64,000 nt of DNA from contig CAVURD010000014.1 in NCBI GenBank assembly GCA_963743785.1, forward strand, positions 77,659-141,658, in the 5' to 3' direction. The DNA comes from Bog-473 sp963743785. GTDB taxonomy: Bacteria; Actinomycetota; Acidimicrobiia; Acidimicrobiales; RAAP-2. Position numbers and translations under genes: made by a program. Of this stretch, positions 27,269 to 36,398 are shown piece after piece. Within the stretch, counting starts at the first letter, position 1; the number at the start of each line of letters is the position of its first letter. The notes below the pieces were generated by a model. It did not search any database, was not told where the DNA came from, and worked only from the letters and a program-made list of their open reading frames with translations.

Positions 27269-27519
27269 CTTCTGTGAGGCCTTGGCGGACGCTGACACGG
27301 CGCACTCCGGCGCCTGCTTGTGCCTGCCGGATTTGAAACGCCCGCGGCTTTCCTCGTTCTTCGCCGCCCGGGCGGGAACCGGTTTGCATGATCAGCGATC
27401 GCATCGAGGTGAGCCTGGGCACGAGCACGAGGTCCGGAATCGCCCACTCCAGTCGTGCGGAACTACCACGCCGCCGTGTCAGCCCCCTCAGCGGGTGCTG
27501 ACGTTTCACTACGGCTGAG

Positions 27520-28437
27520 TCAATACGGCAGAGTCGGGTCGACGTCCAGGGTCAGGAGTCCCGGTGAGGCCGTCTGACTGGTCCGACGGAAAGGCCAGGC
27601 CAGCTGGTACAGGTAACCCTTGGGTGGCCGTTCTTGGATTCCGTAGCCTTCTGGCATCTTTCCAGCTGGCAAGTGCAGCGTTCCGAAGAGCAGATCCAGC
27701 CAGGGAAACTCGCCGGCAAAGTTGCTGTTGTAGGCGGCGGGGTCGGCCGAATGGTGCCAGTGGTGAAACTCTGGCGTGGCCACGATCCAGCGCAACGGAC
27801 CGAAGCGGAACCGCACATTGGCGTGGATGAAGAGGGCCTGGAAGGTGATCAGCACCACGAACGCTCCCAGCACTCCCTTCGTGAAGCCCAGAGCGACCAG
27901 AGGGAGGACCGTGCACGAGCGGGTGAAGGCCTGGTCAACCGGGTGGAGGCGTCCAGCGGCCAGCCAGTCCATTTCGGTGACGGAATGATGAACGCGGTGG
28001 AATTTCCACAGCACCGGGACCCTATGTGTTGCCCGATGGGCCCAATAGCCGGACAATCCGGCCAGGACGAAGGCCTCGCAGGTTTGGAGGTAGAGAGGCT
28101 GTTGACCGACGGCCGAACGCAGGGCTCCGGGAACGACGGCCGATATGACTGTTCCCACGGAGAGGACGGCCAAAATCAAGAGAAACGTCGTCAGGAGGTT
28201 GTTCACCACGAAGTGGACGAGGTCGGTGCGCCAACCGGCGCGAAAGACCCGCTGGGAATGGAGAGCGAACATCCGCTCCATGGGAACAAAGATGGCAGCC
28301 AGCACCGCCAATCCGAAGATAAGTCGACTGCGCACGATCAAAGCGCCAAAGAAGATGGTCGCAGTCGCCGCGGCAATGACGACGTCGTGAGTCTTGAGGC
28401 GCCCGGGACCGGTGACGAATCCTGTCGCGGAACTCAT
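27520..28437 (-). CDS. Fatty acid hydroxylase/sterol desaturase family membrane protein
   Basis: This ~305-residue di-iron membrane enzyme has the histidine boxes HRATH, HRVHHSV and HHWHHS, which hold the metal centre, and four or so hydrophobic segments (for example VVIAAATATIFFGALIV and LLTTFLLILAVLSVG). Family members hydroxylate or desaturate sterols, fatty acids or carotenoids. The start ATG 28437 (MSSATGFVTGPGRL) is chosen because homologous sequence begins there; the open frame upstream is not protein-like. It seems monocistronic. Confidence 0.88.
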   Translation of the reverse strand: MSSATGFVTGPGRLKTHDVVIAAATATIFFGALIVRSRLIFGLAVLAAIFVPMERMFALHSQRVFRAGWRTDLVHFVVNNLLTTFLLILAVLSVGTVISAVVPGALRSAVGQQPLYLQTCEAFVLAGLSGYWAHRATHRVPVLWKFHRVHHSVTEMDWLAAGRLHPVDQAFTRSCTVLPLVALGFTKGVLGAFVVLITFQALFIHANVRFRFGPLRWIVATPEFHHWHHSADPAAYNSNFAGEFPWLDLLFGTLHLPAGKMPEGYGIQERPPKGYLYQLAWPFRRTSQTASPGLLTLDVDPTLPY

Positions 28438-28589
28438 CTCGGCATGCTCGCGCTTCGGGAGCACGGGGACAATGCATCTCAAGGGATCCTCACAATCCCC
28501 TAACAGTCCCAAATCTCTCAACCAGGCAATATGCAGGTGCCTACGTCGAGCACACCTATAGTTGGCCACGAGCGGGCGACGGTTGCCCG

Positions 28590-29033
28590 CTACTCCGAGG
28601 CCGCCACGCCAAGATCCGCGGTCGCCACCAGGCGAGCCATCATGTCGGGATAGAAGGAGCGGAGCTTGCGGTGGACGATGCGCCCAAGCAGGGTCGTGTC
28701 CCAATTGCCCTCCCAGCGGATGTGGGTCCCCGCCGAGGTTGGCGTCAGGGTCACCTCTGCCCGATAGTTGCGGACCGGAATACCCCGAATCACCGTGTAG
28801 ACGAGACGCCGGCCCTCTTCGATCTCCAGTACCCGCTCTACCGAGGTCGTCCGCCCCGTGCGAAACCATTGGATGGCCCCGACCCCGTGTGCCGATTCGT
28901 CACCGGGGCTCTCGTAGCCGCTGGCATCCCACGGACCCCACTGGGCATAGGTGGTGGCGTCCGAAATCAGGCTCCAGACGGCCTCGGGGTTGGCCCGGGA
29001 CGTGCCTTCCGCCTCGACGTGCAGTGGCGTCAT
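28590..29033 (-). CDS. SRPBCC family protein (polyketide cyclase/dehydrase-like)
   Basis: This 147-residue START-fold protein begins VEAEGTSRANPEAVWSLISDATTYAQWGPWD and contains GAIQWFRTGRTTSVERVLEIEEGRRLVYTV, the usual hydrophobic-pocket domain with a long C-terminal helix (RKLRSFYPDMMARLVATA). It probably binds a small lipid-like ligand. It is divergent from a TetR regulator 54 bases away with a shared palindrome between, so it is the likely target of that regulator. Confidence 0.85.
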   Translation of the reverse strand: MTPLHVEAEGTSRANPEAVWSLISDATTYAQWGPWDASGYESPGDESAHGVGAIQWFRTGRTTSVERVLEIEEGRRLVYTVIRGIPVRNYRAEVTLTPTSAGTHIRWEGNWDTTLLGRIVHRKLRSFYPDMMARLVATADLGVAASE

Positions 29034-29079
29034 GGTTCCTCGCTGTCCGAGTCAACTGTGGTGGCTGTGTGGCTGACTC

Positions 29080-29095
29080 TGTACCAAATGGTACA
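29080..29095. promoter_or_regulatory. TetR operator candidate between SRPBCC and TetR genes
   Basis: TGTACCA-AA-TGGTACA is a perfect 7-bp inverted repeat with a 2-base centre. It overlaps the predicted ATG (29088) of the TetR gene and lies 46 bases upstream of the divergent SRPBCC start. Binding here would block both genes. Confidence 0.6.
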
Positions 29096-29703
29096 TTTGA
29101 CCGTGGCCGCCTCGCAAGCCCGGGATCGCCTCCTCGCCGCTGCCGTGCAGCAGGCCTCGGCCGGCGGGATCGCCGACCTCAGCTTGCGTGAGCTGGCCTC
29201 GGCTATCGGCACCAGCCACGGATGCTCATCTATCACTTCGGTTCCCGCGAGGGTCTCTGATCGCCGTGACTCAGGCCGTTGAGGTCAGAGAGAGGACGGC
29301 ACTCTTGGATTCAGGCGTCACCCCCGACGACGCCTGGGCGTCGTGGCAGCGACTCAGTGATCCGAAGATGTGGCCCCAGGAGCGGCTGTTCTTCGAGCTC
29401 TACTCCTACGCCCTGCTCGGGCGGCCGGGTACCGAGCACTTCCTGACGGGAATCGTCGAGGCATGGGTGGCGCCGATCGCCGCCGCCTTGGTGCAGATGG
29501 GCGTTGACCCGGAAGTCGCCCGAATTGACGCTCGCCTGGGTGTCGCGGTGGCGCGTGGTCTTCTACTGGACCTCCTGGCCACCGGTGACCGAGACGGGGC
29601 CGGCGCGGCGTACCACCGGTTCCTCCGGCTCATGACCCACTCTCGCACTGCCGCCGACGATCTTGGATCCGATCCTGAAGGGCCGGGCCTTGCTCCGATG
29701 TGA
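29088..29703 (+). CDS. TetR-family transcriptional regulator, two close frameshifts
   Basis: The N-terminal HTH reads SQARDRLLAAAVQQASAGGIADLSLRELASAIGTSH. Two one-base losses then occur within 40 bases (about 29219 and 29256): restoring a C after CAC and another in GGTCTC gives RMLIYHFGSREGLLIAV, the expected end of the TetR HTH. The remainder (TQAVEVRERTALLDSGVTPDDAWASW onward) is a normal helical ligand-binding domain. Corrected length is about 206 residues. It is divergent from the SRPBCC gene and likely controls it through the palindrome at 29080-29095. Confidence 0.75.
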
Positions 29704-29763
29704 TTGAGGCCACTCCGGCGGGTCGAGTGCGTGGTCCCGGCGATGCGCACGTGGTGGGCCGAG

Positions 29764-30588
29764 CTATTCGTCGGGAGAGGGACGCTCCGGTTCACCGTGG
29801 GCGGCGTTGGCGACGCCGGCTCGCCAGTAGGGCTTGGCCGAGATCTGCGCGGTCGTCAGACCACGCTCCAGAAGCGTCCTGCGCATGTCGGCCACCACCC
29901 GCAACTCACCGGCCAGGTAGGCGTGGCCCCGACCGGCCGGAATCTCGAGGCCGTTGAGGGCTGCGACCAGCTTGGCGCTGGAGGCCGGGTCGGCCCCGGC
30001 GCGGTGCACCCAGTGCACGCCGATCGGGCGGCCGTCGGTGGCGCTGACCTCCTGTTGGTCGGCGACTCCATCGACCTCAAGCACGACGAGGGCGTCCTCC
30101 GGCGTCGGCAGAGATTCAGCCATGGCCAGGGAGGCCGGCATGGCCGAGTCGTCACCGGCGAAGAGGTGCCAGTCGGCGTCGGGCTGAACGGTCACCTTGC
30201 CGCGTGGTCCGATGGCCTCGATCCGTTGGCCGGGTTGGCACGACGCGGCCCAGGTCGCGGCGGGGCCATCGCCGTGGAGCACGACATCGATGTCGACGGA
30301 TGCGGCGGCCCGGTCCAATGACCGGATGGTGTAGCGGCGGCGAAATGACCCATTGCCGGGACCCGGCACCGCCAGCATGAGATCCTGACCGGGCTGGTAC
30401 GAGAGCTGGCCCAATCCCGGTGCCGTGCAACGGATGCGCCGCATGGAAGGGCCGATCGCCTCGACGGCGGTGACCTCGAGGTCCCACAGTGAGACGTCGC
30501 CCAAGCGGCTGAGCAGTGCGGAGGACTCAAGCGAGGGACGGCCGGCGGCCTCGCCGCCATTGGCCGCCTCACCACCGTCGAGCGCCAT
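29764..30588 (-). CDS. Siderophore-interacting protein (FAD-dependent ferric reductase)
   Basis: This 274-residue protein has the SIP FAD-binding domain (YQPGQDLMLAVP; RRRYTIRSLD) followed by an NAD(P)H-binding domain (WHLFAGDDSAMPASLAMAESLP), and ends AKPYWRAGVANAAHGEPERP. The KPYWR-x-G ending is typical of ViuB/SIP reductases, which release iron from ferric siderophores in the cytosol. It starts 3 bases after the MFS stop, so the two are one operon. Confidence 0.92.
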   Translation of the reverse strand: MALDGGEAANGGEAAGRPSLESSALLSRLGDVSLWDLEVTAVEAIGPSMRRIRCTAPGLGQLSYQPGQDLMLAVPGPGNGSFRRRYTIRSLDRAAASVDIDVVLHGDGPAATWAASCQPGQRIEAIGPRGKVTVQPDADWHLFAGDDSAMPASLAMAESLPTPEDALVVLEVDGVADQQEVSATDGRPIGVHWVHRAGADPASSAKLVAALNGLEIPAGRGHAYLAGELRVVADMRRTLLERGLTTAQISAKPYWRAGVANAAHGEPERPSPDE

Positions 30589-30591
30589 CAG

Positions 30592-32163
30592 CTACGCCGT
30601 CTCGGGCCGCACGTTGGCGGTGGTGGCCGTCGAACCGAGGCTGGGGGCCGCGCCGGCGTCGCCCACGGCGTTGTCCGCCGTGTGTTCGACCTCGCTCTCG
30701 AGCGTCTTCTTGCCGATGGAGGGGACGATGAACGAGGCCGCGAAGGCGACCAGGCCGAGGATGGACGCCACCTCGAACGCCCGGGCGTAGCCCGCGGTCA
30801 ACGCCACCGCAGTGGACACCGAGCCTTGGCCGGCTCGCAACACCGAGTGGGTGTGGTCGATGGCCACGGTGGCCAGGACGGCGAGACCGAGCGAGCCGCC
30901 CATCTGGCGCGAGGTGTTGAGGACTCCCGAGGCCAGCCCGGCCTCGGTGAAGTGCACTCCCGCTGTGGCGGCCGAAGCCAGCGGTGTGAAGAGCAGGCCG
31001 AGGGCCAATGAGATGACGCAACCCGGGCCGAAGACGTGAGCCCAATAGGTGCTGGTGGATTGAATCTGGGAGAGCCAGGCAAACCCGCCGCACGCCAGGG
31101 CCGTTCCCACCAAGAGGAGGGGCCGCACGCCGAGCCGGGAAAGGAGACGCGAGCTCACCTGCGCACCGATGATGATGGAGATCGCCATGGGCAAAAAGGC
31201 CAGGCCGGCTTTGAGCGGTCCGTAGCCGAGGACATTCTGCAGGTAGAGCGACATGAAGTACCACATCGAGAAGAACGCGGCACCCACCAGAAACATCACG
31301 AAGTTGGACCCGCTGACCGAGCGCGATCGGAACAGTCGGAACGGCACCAGAGGGGTGGATGCCACCTTGAGCTCGATGAAGGCGAAGATGGCCAACAACA
31401 CCGCGGCGACGGCCAGAATCGAAAGGGTGTACGACGATCCCCAGGGGTGGGTGTCGGTCCCGACGATGGCGAAGATGAGCGCCCCCAGTCCGGCCGTCAC
31501 GGTGATGGCGCCGCCGATGTCCAGCTTGGTCGCCCGCTCCCCGCGCCGGGATCGCTTGGCCTCGGTGAGGTACAGGAGTGCCGCTGCGCCGGCGGCGACG
31601 CCGATGGGGATATTGACGAACAGGACCCAGCGCCACGAGGCTTCGGCGGTCAGGACACCCCCGAGGAGGGAACCGGCCGCCCCGCCGGCGCCCGCCACCG
31701 CGCTCCAGGCCCCGAGGGCCTTGGCCAGCCGGACCCCCGAGAACGTGGTGACGATGATGGTGAGGGTGGCGGGCGACAAGAAGGCTCCACCGATGCCCTG
31801 CACGGCGCGGGCCGTGGTCAGCCAGGCCGAGTTCTGGGCCAGACCTCCGGCCAGACTGGCCAGGGTGAAGACGGTCAACCCGAACAGGTAGACCCGGCGG
31901 CGGCCGAAGAGATCGGCGGCGCGGCCGCCCAGGAGCAGGAACCCGGCGAACGTCAGCACATAGGCGTTGACGACCCACTGCAGCCCGGTCGGGCTGTACC
32001 TGAGGTCACGTCCGATCGAGGGAAGGGCCACGTTGACGATCGAGACATCGAGCACCACCATGAACTGGGCCACGCAGGCGATCGACAGGATGACCCAATC
32101 GGGGACACGACGGCCGTTTGGCGTGCTCAGCATGCCGTTTTCGGTACTGAGGGAGTCCGTCAT
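30592..32163 (-). CDS. MFS transporter, DHA2 (EmrB/QacA) family
   Basis: This 523-residue protein should have 14 membrane helices. Motifs include LDVSIVNVALPSIGRDL (DHA2 motif D1), the loop LLLGGRAADLFGRRRVYLFG (motif A) and AVQGIGGAFLSPATLTII (motif C, antiporter). It would export drugs or metabolites by proton antiport. Its downstream neighbour is a siderophore-interacting protein, so siderophore export or xenosiderophore handling is a reasonable but unproven role. Confidence 0.92.
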   Translation of the reverse strand: MTDSLSTENGMLSTPNGRRVPDWVILSIACVAQFMVVLDVSIVNVALPSIGRDLRYSPTGLQWVVNAYVLTFAGFLLLGGRAADLFGRRRVYLFGLTVFTLASLAGGLAQNSAWLTTARAVQGIGGAFLSPATLTIIVTTFSGVRLAKALGAWSAVAGAGGAAGSLLGGVLTAEASWRWVLFVNIPIGVAAGAAALLYLTEAKRSRRGERATKLDIGGAITVTAGLGALIFAIVGTDTHPWGSSYTLSILAVAAVLLAIFAFIELKVASTPLVPFRLFRSRSVSGSNFVMFLVGAAFFSMWYFMSLYLQNVLGYGPLKAGLAFLPMAISIIIGAQVSSRLLSRLGVRPLLLVGTALACGGFAWLSQIQSTSTYWAHVFGPGCVISLALGLLFTPLASAATAGVHFTEAGLASGVLNTSRQMGGSLGLAVLATVAIDHTHSVLRAGQGSVSTAVALTAGYARAFEVASILGLVAFAASFIVPSIGKKTLESEVEHTADNAVGDAGAAPSLGSTATTANVRPETA

Positions 32164-32366
32164 GAAGAAATCTGCGCCTCGCTATTCATTGCCATCGAAC
32201 CAGCCCGAGCCGGAAAACCGCGATTCTAAGAGGTGGCGGTGACGCCGCGGACGGTGTGCCATATGCCGTGTGCACTTTCCTCGAGGTCTCGCCCATCCCG
32301 CCTCTATACCCTGGTCCAGCCCCAGATCCACGGTGGATATTCCCGTGGGAAGAGCGGACAGTGACG

Positions 32367-32784
32367 TCAGGAAGCCCGCCAGAAGAACTCCAGTTGGATG
32401 TTGTCGGGATCACGAAAGGTGAGCATGGCGTTGCGCGTGTACGACGGTTCGGTGATGCCCGAGTGCGCCACGCCGAGGGCGTCGAGGTGTGCCACCCACT
32501 CGTCCAAGTCGGCACGCCTCTCGACGAGGAACTCGAGATGGTCGAGGCCGGTGCGGAACTCGCTGAAGCGGTCTCCGGGATTGGTCGCGTGATGAACGAG
32601 GCAGATCTCGAGGTCGGTGGAGGGCTCGCGCAAGCACACATAGCCCATCGGCACGTCCGGACCGATGATCTGGCGGATACTGGTAGATCACTTCCATCCC
32701 GAGGACCTCGGAGTAGAAGACTGCACTTCGAAGCGGGTCGCGGACCGTGAGATTCGCCGACAGGCGCCCAGTGATCGACGGCAT
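32367..32784 (-). CDS. VOC family protein, one frameshift
   Basis: The N-terminus reads MPSITGRLSANLTVRDPLRSAVFYSEVLGMEVIYQYPP. The frame changes near 32685, after which MGYVCLREPSTDLEICLVHH and GLDHLEFLVERRADLDEWVAHLDALGVAHSG to DPDNIQLEFFWRAS continue. Corrected length is about 139 residues, one complete VOC domain with the EFF-type metal glutamate. Substrate unknown. It lies downstream of nothing obvious and upstream of the MFS/SIP unit on the same strand, about 200 bases away. Confidence 0.75.
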
Positions 32785-32878
32785 CGGCCCGAGTCTGTCA
32801 CCTTCCTCTCGGCGGAGGCGTCCACCGACCTACCGCGGACGCGACCGGGCCCGAGCATTTCACGCGGATGATGACGCA

Positions 32879-32911
32879 CCGATGGCGGGGGTGCGACTCC
32901 CCCGCCATCGG
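32879..32911 (-). terminator. Strong hairpin terminator downstream of liv operon 2
   Basis: A perfect 13-bp stem (CCGATGGCGGGGG at 32879-32891 and its complement at 32899-32911) encloses a 7-base loop TGCGACT. It lies 22 bases past the binding-protein stop on the minus strand. No U-tract follows, which is common for actinobacterial terminators. Confidence 0.7.
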
Positions 32912-32933
32912 CAACGCCTTGCATAGTGGCCGG

Positions 32934-34322
32934 CTACGACGAAGAGACCAACTTCTCGGGAGGCGTCGAGACCTTCCCGGTGTAGGTCACGATCGCACCC
33001 GTTCCGACATTGGTCGTCTCTATCGGCCCCACGGCGGAGCCACCTATCCAGCTACCGGTCGGGGTCACCGACGGCGGAGCGGTGGTGCTGAGCTTGACCA
33101 CCTCGGCCCCCTGGTAGCCGTAGTGCACACTGCTCGTATAGGAGAGCGGCACGTAGCCCGGAGTCACGAAGCTCTTGGCGGAGTTGGCGATGGCCGACTG
33201 CAACGAGGCCCGGGTGGGATTCTTCCCGGCGGCCTGCAGCGCCTGGATGAAGGTGTACCCCAGGGCGATGCCGTACTGGGTGTTGCCGTCCAGCCCGGAC
33301 TTGGCGTAGAGGCTCGGCGCGTACTTGGCCAGGATCTTCTTCTCGACCTGCACCCACGGATTGGAGACGTCATTCTCCGGGGCGAAGTAGGAATCGGTGA
33401 TGACCCCGTTCAAGAGCCCGCTGGCTGCCGTCGCCTGGGCTGCGCTCCCGCCGCCCTTGGTGGTGAACGACTCCAGCAGCGGTCCGACGGTCGGGGTGTC
33501 CGCACCCACATTCGAAATGACGTACTGCGGGCTGTAGCCGATGGCCGCGGCCGGCAGCATCGCCAGGGCCGTGGCGGCCGGGATGGTGGCCATGGCCACC
33601 ACCTGCGCGCCGGACGCCTTCAGGGCCGCCACCTGGTTGGACAGGGGACCAGCCAGCGTCGAGGCGTCATAGGTTTGGCGCGACACCACCGATGCCGCCG
33701 GGATCTCCATGTTCAGTCCCTTGATGAAGTCTTGACCGAACTCGTCCCCCTGGGACAGATACCCGACCTTCTCCCCGGCGAAGTGAGCCTTGATGTAGGC
33801 ACCGAGGATCTTGCCCTCGACCGTGTACGGCGGCTGCCACCCGCTGCTCTCGGGAAATTTCGAACTGCTCCAGCAGTTGCAGCCCGACTCGATGAACATC
33901 TGCGGGACTTTCTGGCTGTTCAAGAAGCTCTGCACCGCCGACTGCGTGGGCGTCCCGAGGGAGCCGACATCGGCGAAGATGTTGTCCTGAAGTACCAGCT
34001 GCCTGGTCAACGTGGCGGTGTTGGCCGGGTTGTAACCGTCGTCGAGGTAGGTGTAATTGATCTTGCGACCATTCACACCGCCGTTGGCATTGGCCCAGGC
34101 GAAGATGGCCTGCATGGCTGGCGCAATTTCGTCATAGCCCGGGGCGGCCGGCCCGGTCAGTGGAACGGTCGCCCCAATGGTGACACTCGAGGACGTCACT
34201 CCGGGCGTCGATGCGGCGCTCGCGGAGGTCGACACCACGGTCGTCACCAACGTGACGCCCATGGCCCCGGCCGCGAGCAGGCGCGCCCATCGTCCCTTTG
34301 TTCGGTGATTGCTCTGTCTCAT
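32934..34322 (-). CDS. ABC transporter substrate-binding protein, Liv type (system 2)
   Basis: This 462-residue Peripla_BP_6 protein has a signal peptide (RWARLLAAGAMGVTLVTTVVSTSASAAS) and starts the mature domain with VTIGATVPLTGPAAPGYDEIAPAM and GGVNGRKINYTYLDDGYNPA. The MFIESGCNCWSSSKFP segment is the expected ligand-pocket region; the two cysteines may form a disulfide. The start ATG 34322 has AAAGGAG 7 bases upstream; an ATG at 34340 is possible. It is the last gene of liv operon 2, before a strong hairpin. Confidence 0.92.
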   Translation of the reverse strand: MRQSNHRTKGRWARLLAAGAMGVTLVTTVVSTSASAASTPGVTSSSVTIGATVPLTGPAAPGYDEIAPAMQAIFAWANANGGVNGRKINYTYLDDGYNPANTATLTRQLVLQDNIFADVGSLGTPTQSAVQSFLNSQKVPQMFIESGCNCWSSSKFPESSGWQPPYTVEGKILGAYIKAHFAGEKVGYLSQGDEFGQDFIKGLNMEIPAASVVSRQTYDASTLAGPLSNQVAALKASGAQVVAMATIPAATALAMLPAAAIGYSPQYVISNVGADTPTVGPLLESFTTKGGGSAAQATAASGLLNGVITDSYFAPENDVSNPWVQVEKKILAKYAPSLYAKSGLDGNTQYGIALGYTFIQALQAAGKNPTRASLQSAIANSAKSFVTPGYVPLSYTSSVHYGYQGAEVVKLSTTAPPSVTPTGSWIGGSAVGPIETTNVGTGAIVTYTGKVSTPPEKLVSSS

Positions 34323-34372
34323 CACTGCTCCTTTGCTCATGGTGGACTTCTCTGACTTACTCATCACTTGCC

Positions 34373-35509
34373 TCACTGCGGTTCGGAGGAATTGCCGTCC
34401 AGGACGTTCGAAATCGGCGGGCTCGCACGGCGAGGGCGTAGCCAGTGGCCCGAAACATACCGCCACCCACGCTGAAGGCCCCCTTGGATGCCGGTGGGAG
34501 CAGCCATCATGACCACGATGAGAACGACACCGAAGATGATGGTGGCGAGGTAGGCGTTGACCCCGTTCCCGAGCTTGAAGTGCCCCGAGAGCGACGTCGA
34601 CCACTGCGGGAGGTAGACCAACAGCACCGCACCCCACCACATGCCCATGAGGGTGCCGGTCCCGCCCAGCACCATGGCGGCCAACAATTGAATCGAAAGG
34701 GTCAGGGGGAATTCCCCCGTGTTCACCACCCCGGTGGAGAGCCCCAAGAAAGCACCGGCCAGACCGGCACAACCGGCGCTGATCACGAAGGCCGTCACCT
34801 TGGTCCGCGCCACGTGGATCCCGGCCAGAGATGCCGCGATCTCATCGTCCCTCACGGCGCGAAAGGAGCGGCCGAAGCGACTGCTGAGCAGATTGGCCAG
34901 CAGCAGCAGGGTCAGCAGGGCACCGCCGATTTCGATCCAGGCCAGCCATTGCTCGGGATTGATGGTTCCCGGCGCCGTCGGCACGATGGTGGTGAGACCC
35001 TGGTCGCCGCCGAAGACGCTGGTCCACTTGTCGGCGATGGGAGGGAGGGCCAGCGCCAGCAGCAAGGTCATCCCGGCCAGATAGGGACCCTTCAACCGGG
35101 TGGCGGGGATGGCGATGGCCAGGCCCAACACCGCGGCCGCGCCGATGGCGGCCAGCAGTTCGACGAAGAAGTTCAGCTGGGTGTGGGTCATGAGGAGCGC
35201 CACGGTGTACGCCCCCACCGCCATGAAGGCCCCGTTGCCGAGCGAGATCTGCCCGTTGACGCCGGTGAGCAGGCTCAGGCCCGCCAGGGCGATGACGTAC
35301 AGCGCTATTTCCCCGACCAAGAAGTCGTTGTACGGGCTCAACTGGATGGTGATGAGATACAGAATTCCGGCGCCGCACAGGGCGAACAGCCCGTGGCGGA
35401 TCAACGGTTGGGTGGGGAATCGGAAGCGGCGACTCGGGACATGGGGCACAGAGCCGCCCGCGGGCGGCGAGGCTCCGGACGACACGTCGGTGGGAGCGAC
35501 CTGCGTCAT
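34373..35509 (-). CDS. livM: Branched-chain amino acid ABC transporter permease LivM (system 2)
   Basis: This 378-residue membrane permease has LSLLTGVNGQISLGNGAFMAVGAYT, AIPATRLKGPYLAGMTLLLALALP and the EAA-like loop RFGRSFRAVRDDEIAASLAGI, typical of LivM. About 10 hydrophobic segments lie between a proline/serine-rich N-terminus and a basic C-terminal tail. It starts within 2 bases of the livH stop. It forms the channel with LivH. Confidence 0.92.
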   Translation of the reverse strand: MTQVAPTDVSSGASPPAGGSVPHVPSRRFRFPTQPLIRHGLFALCGAGILYLITIQLSPYNDFLVGEIALYVIALAGLSLLTGVNGQISLGNGAFMAVGAYTVALLMTHTQLNFFVELLAAIGAAAVLGLAIAIPATRLKGPYLAGMTLLLALALPPIADKWTSVFGGDQGLTTIVPTAPGTINPEQWLAWIEIGGALLTLLLLANLLSSRFGRSFRAVRDDEIAASLAGIHVARTKVTAFVISAGCAGLAGAFLGLSTGVVNTGEFPLTLSIQLLAAMVLGGTGTLMGMWWGAVLLVYLPQWSTSLSGHFKLGNGVNAYLATIIFGVVLIVVMMAAPTGIQGGLQRGWRYVSGHWLRPRRASPPISNVLDGNSSEPQ

Positions 35510-35510
35510 C

Positions 35511-36389
35511 TCACACCCGCCGCGCCGGTGGCCGGGCGAAGATCCCCTCGGGCCGGGCCATGAGGGCGACGGTCAGGAGGACCAACGCCCCGAGCGGCTG
35601 CAGCCCCGAACCGAGGTAGCCGCCGACATAGGAGATACACAGTCCCGTGATCAGCCCACCGATCAGGGCGCCGACAGGGCTCTCGAGGCCGCCGATCACC
35701 GCCGCGGTGAACGCATACACCAAGACGAGGTCCATGAAGTAGGGCCCGAAGGAACTCGTCGGCGCGACCAGGAGGCCGGAGAGCGCACCGGCCACCCCGG
35801 CCAGGGCCCACCCAAGGGTCAGCAGCACCCCGACGCGCACGCCGAGCAGCCTCGAGATCTCGGCGGCAAAGGCCGAGGCCCGCATCCGAAGACCGAGCGA
35901 CGTGGCCCGGAACAGGACGAGGGTGGCACCCATGAGGAGGAGCACCGCCACCAGGATGAAGACGTCGAAATGCGAGAAGGCGATCTTGGTGTGCCCGATG
36001 GTCAGCCCGCTCTGCGAGTATCCCGCCGGAAAGCCGCGGCTGGAATTGCCGTAGATGGCGCCGGCCAGACCCTCGATCACGACCAGCAGGCCGATGGTCA
36101 CGATCACCGGGTTGAGTTCGGACCTTCCCTGCAGCGGACGGATCAACACCCGCTCGACCAGGCCGCCGAACACGAACCCCAGAACCAGCACCGCCACGAA
36201 GGCCCACCAATAGCCGAGACCTTGGTTGAGGAGGCTTGACGCGATGAACGTGGTCAACATGGCCATGGCGCCCTGCGCGAAGTTGATGATCCTGGTCGCC
36301 CGGAAGACCAGTACGAGGGCCAGGGCCAGTGACGCGAAGATCATCCCCTCGGTCAGTCCGTTGAGCGTGATGTTGATGAAGAGGCTCAA
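35511..36389 (-). CDS. livH: Branched-chain amino acid ABC transporter permease LivH (system 2)
   Basis: This 292-residue permease starts LFINITLNGLTEGMIFASLALALVLVFRATRIINFAQGAM, with the LivH NFAQG motif. The cytoplasmic loop LGLRMRASAFAAEISRLLGV contacts the ATPases. Eight or so membrane segments are visible. It sits between livF and livM with a 9-base and a 1-base gap. Confidence 0.92.
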   Translation of the reverse strand: MSLFINITLNGLTEGMIFASLALALVLVFRATRIINFAQGAMAMLTTFIASSLLNQGLGYWWAFVAVLVLGFVFGGLVERVLIRPLQGRSELNPVIVTIGLLVVIEGLAGAIYGNSSRGFPAGYSQSGLTIGHTKIAFSHFDVFILVAVLLLMGATLVLFRATSLGLRMRASAFAAEISRLLGVRVGVLLTLGWALAGVAGALSGLLVAPTSSFGPYFMDLVLVYAFTAAVIGGLESPVGALIGGLITGLCISYVGGYLGSGLQPLGALVLLTVALMARPEGIFARPPARRV

Positions 36390-36398
36390 TGCGACTCC

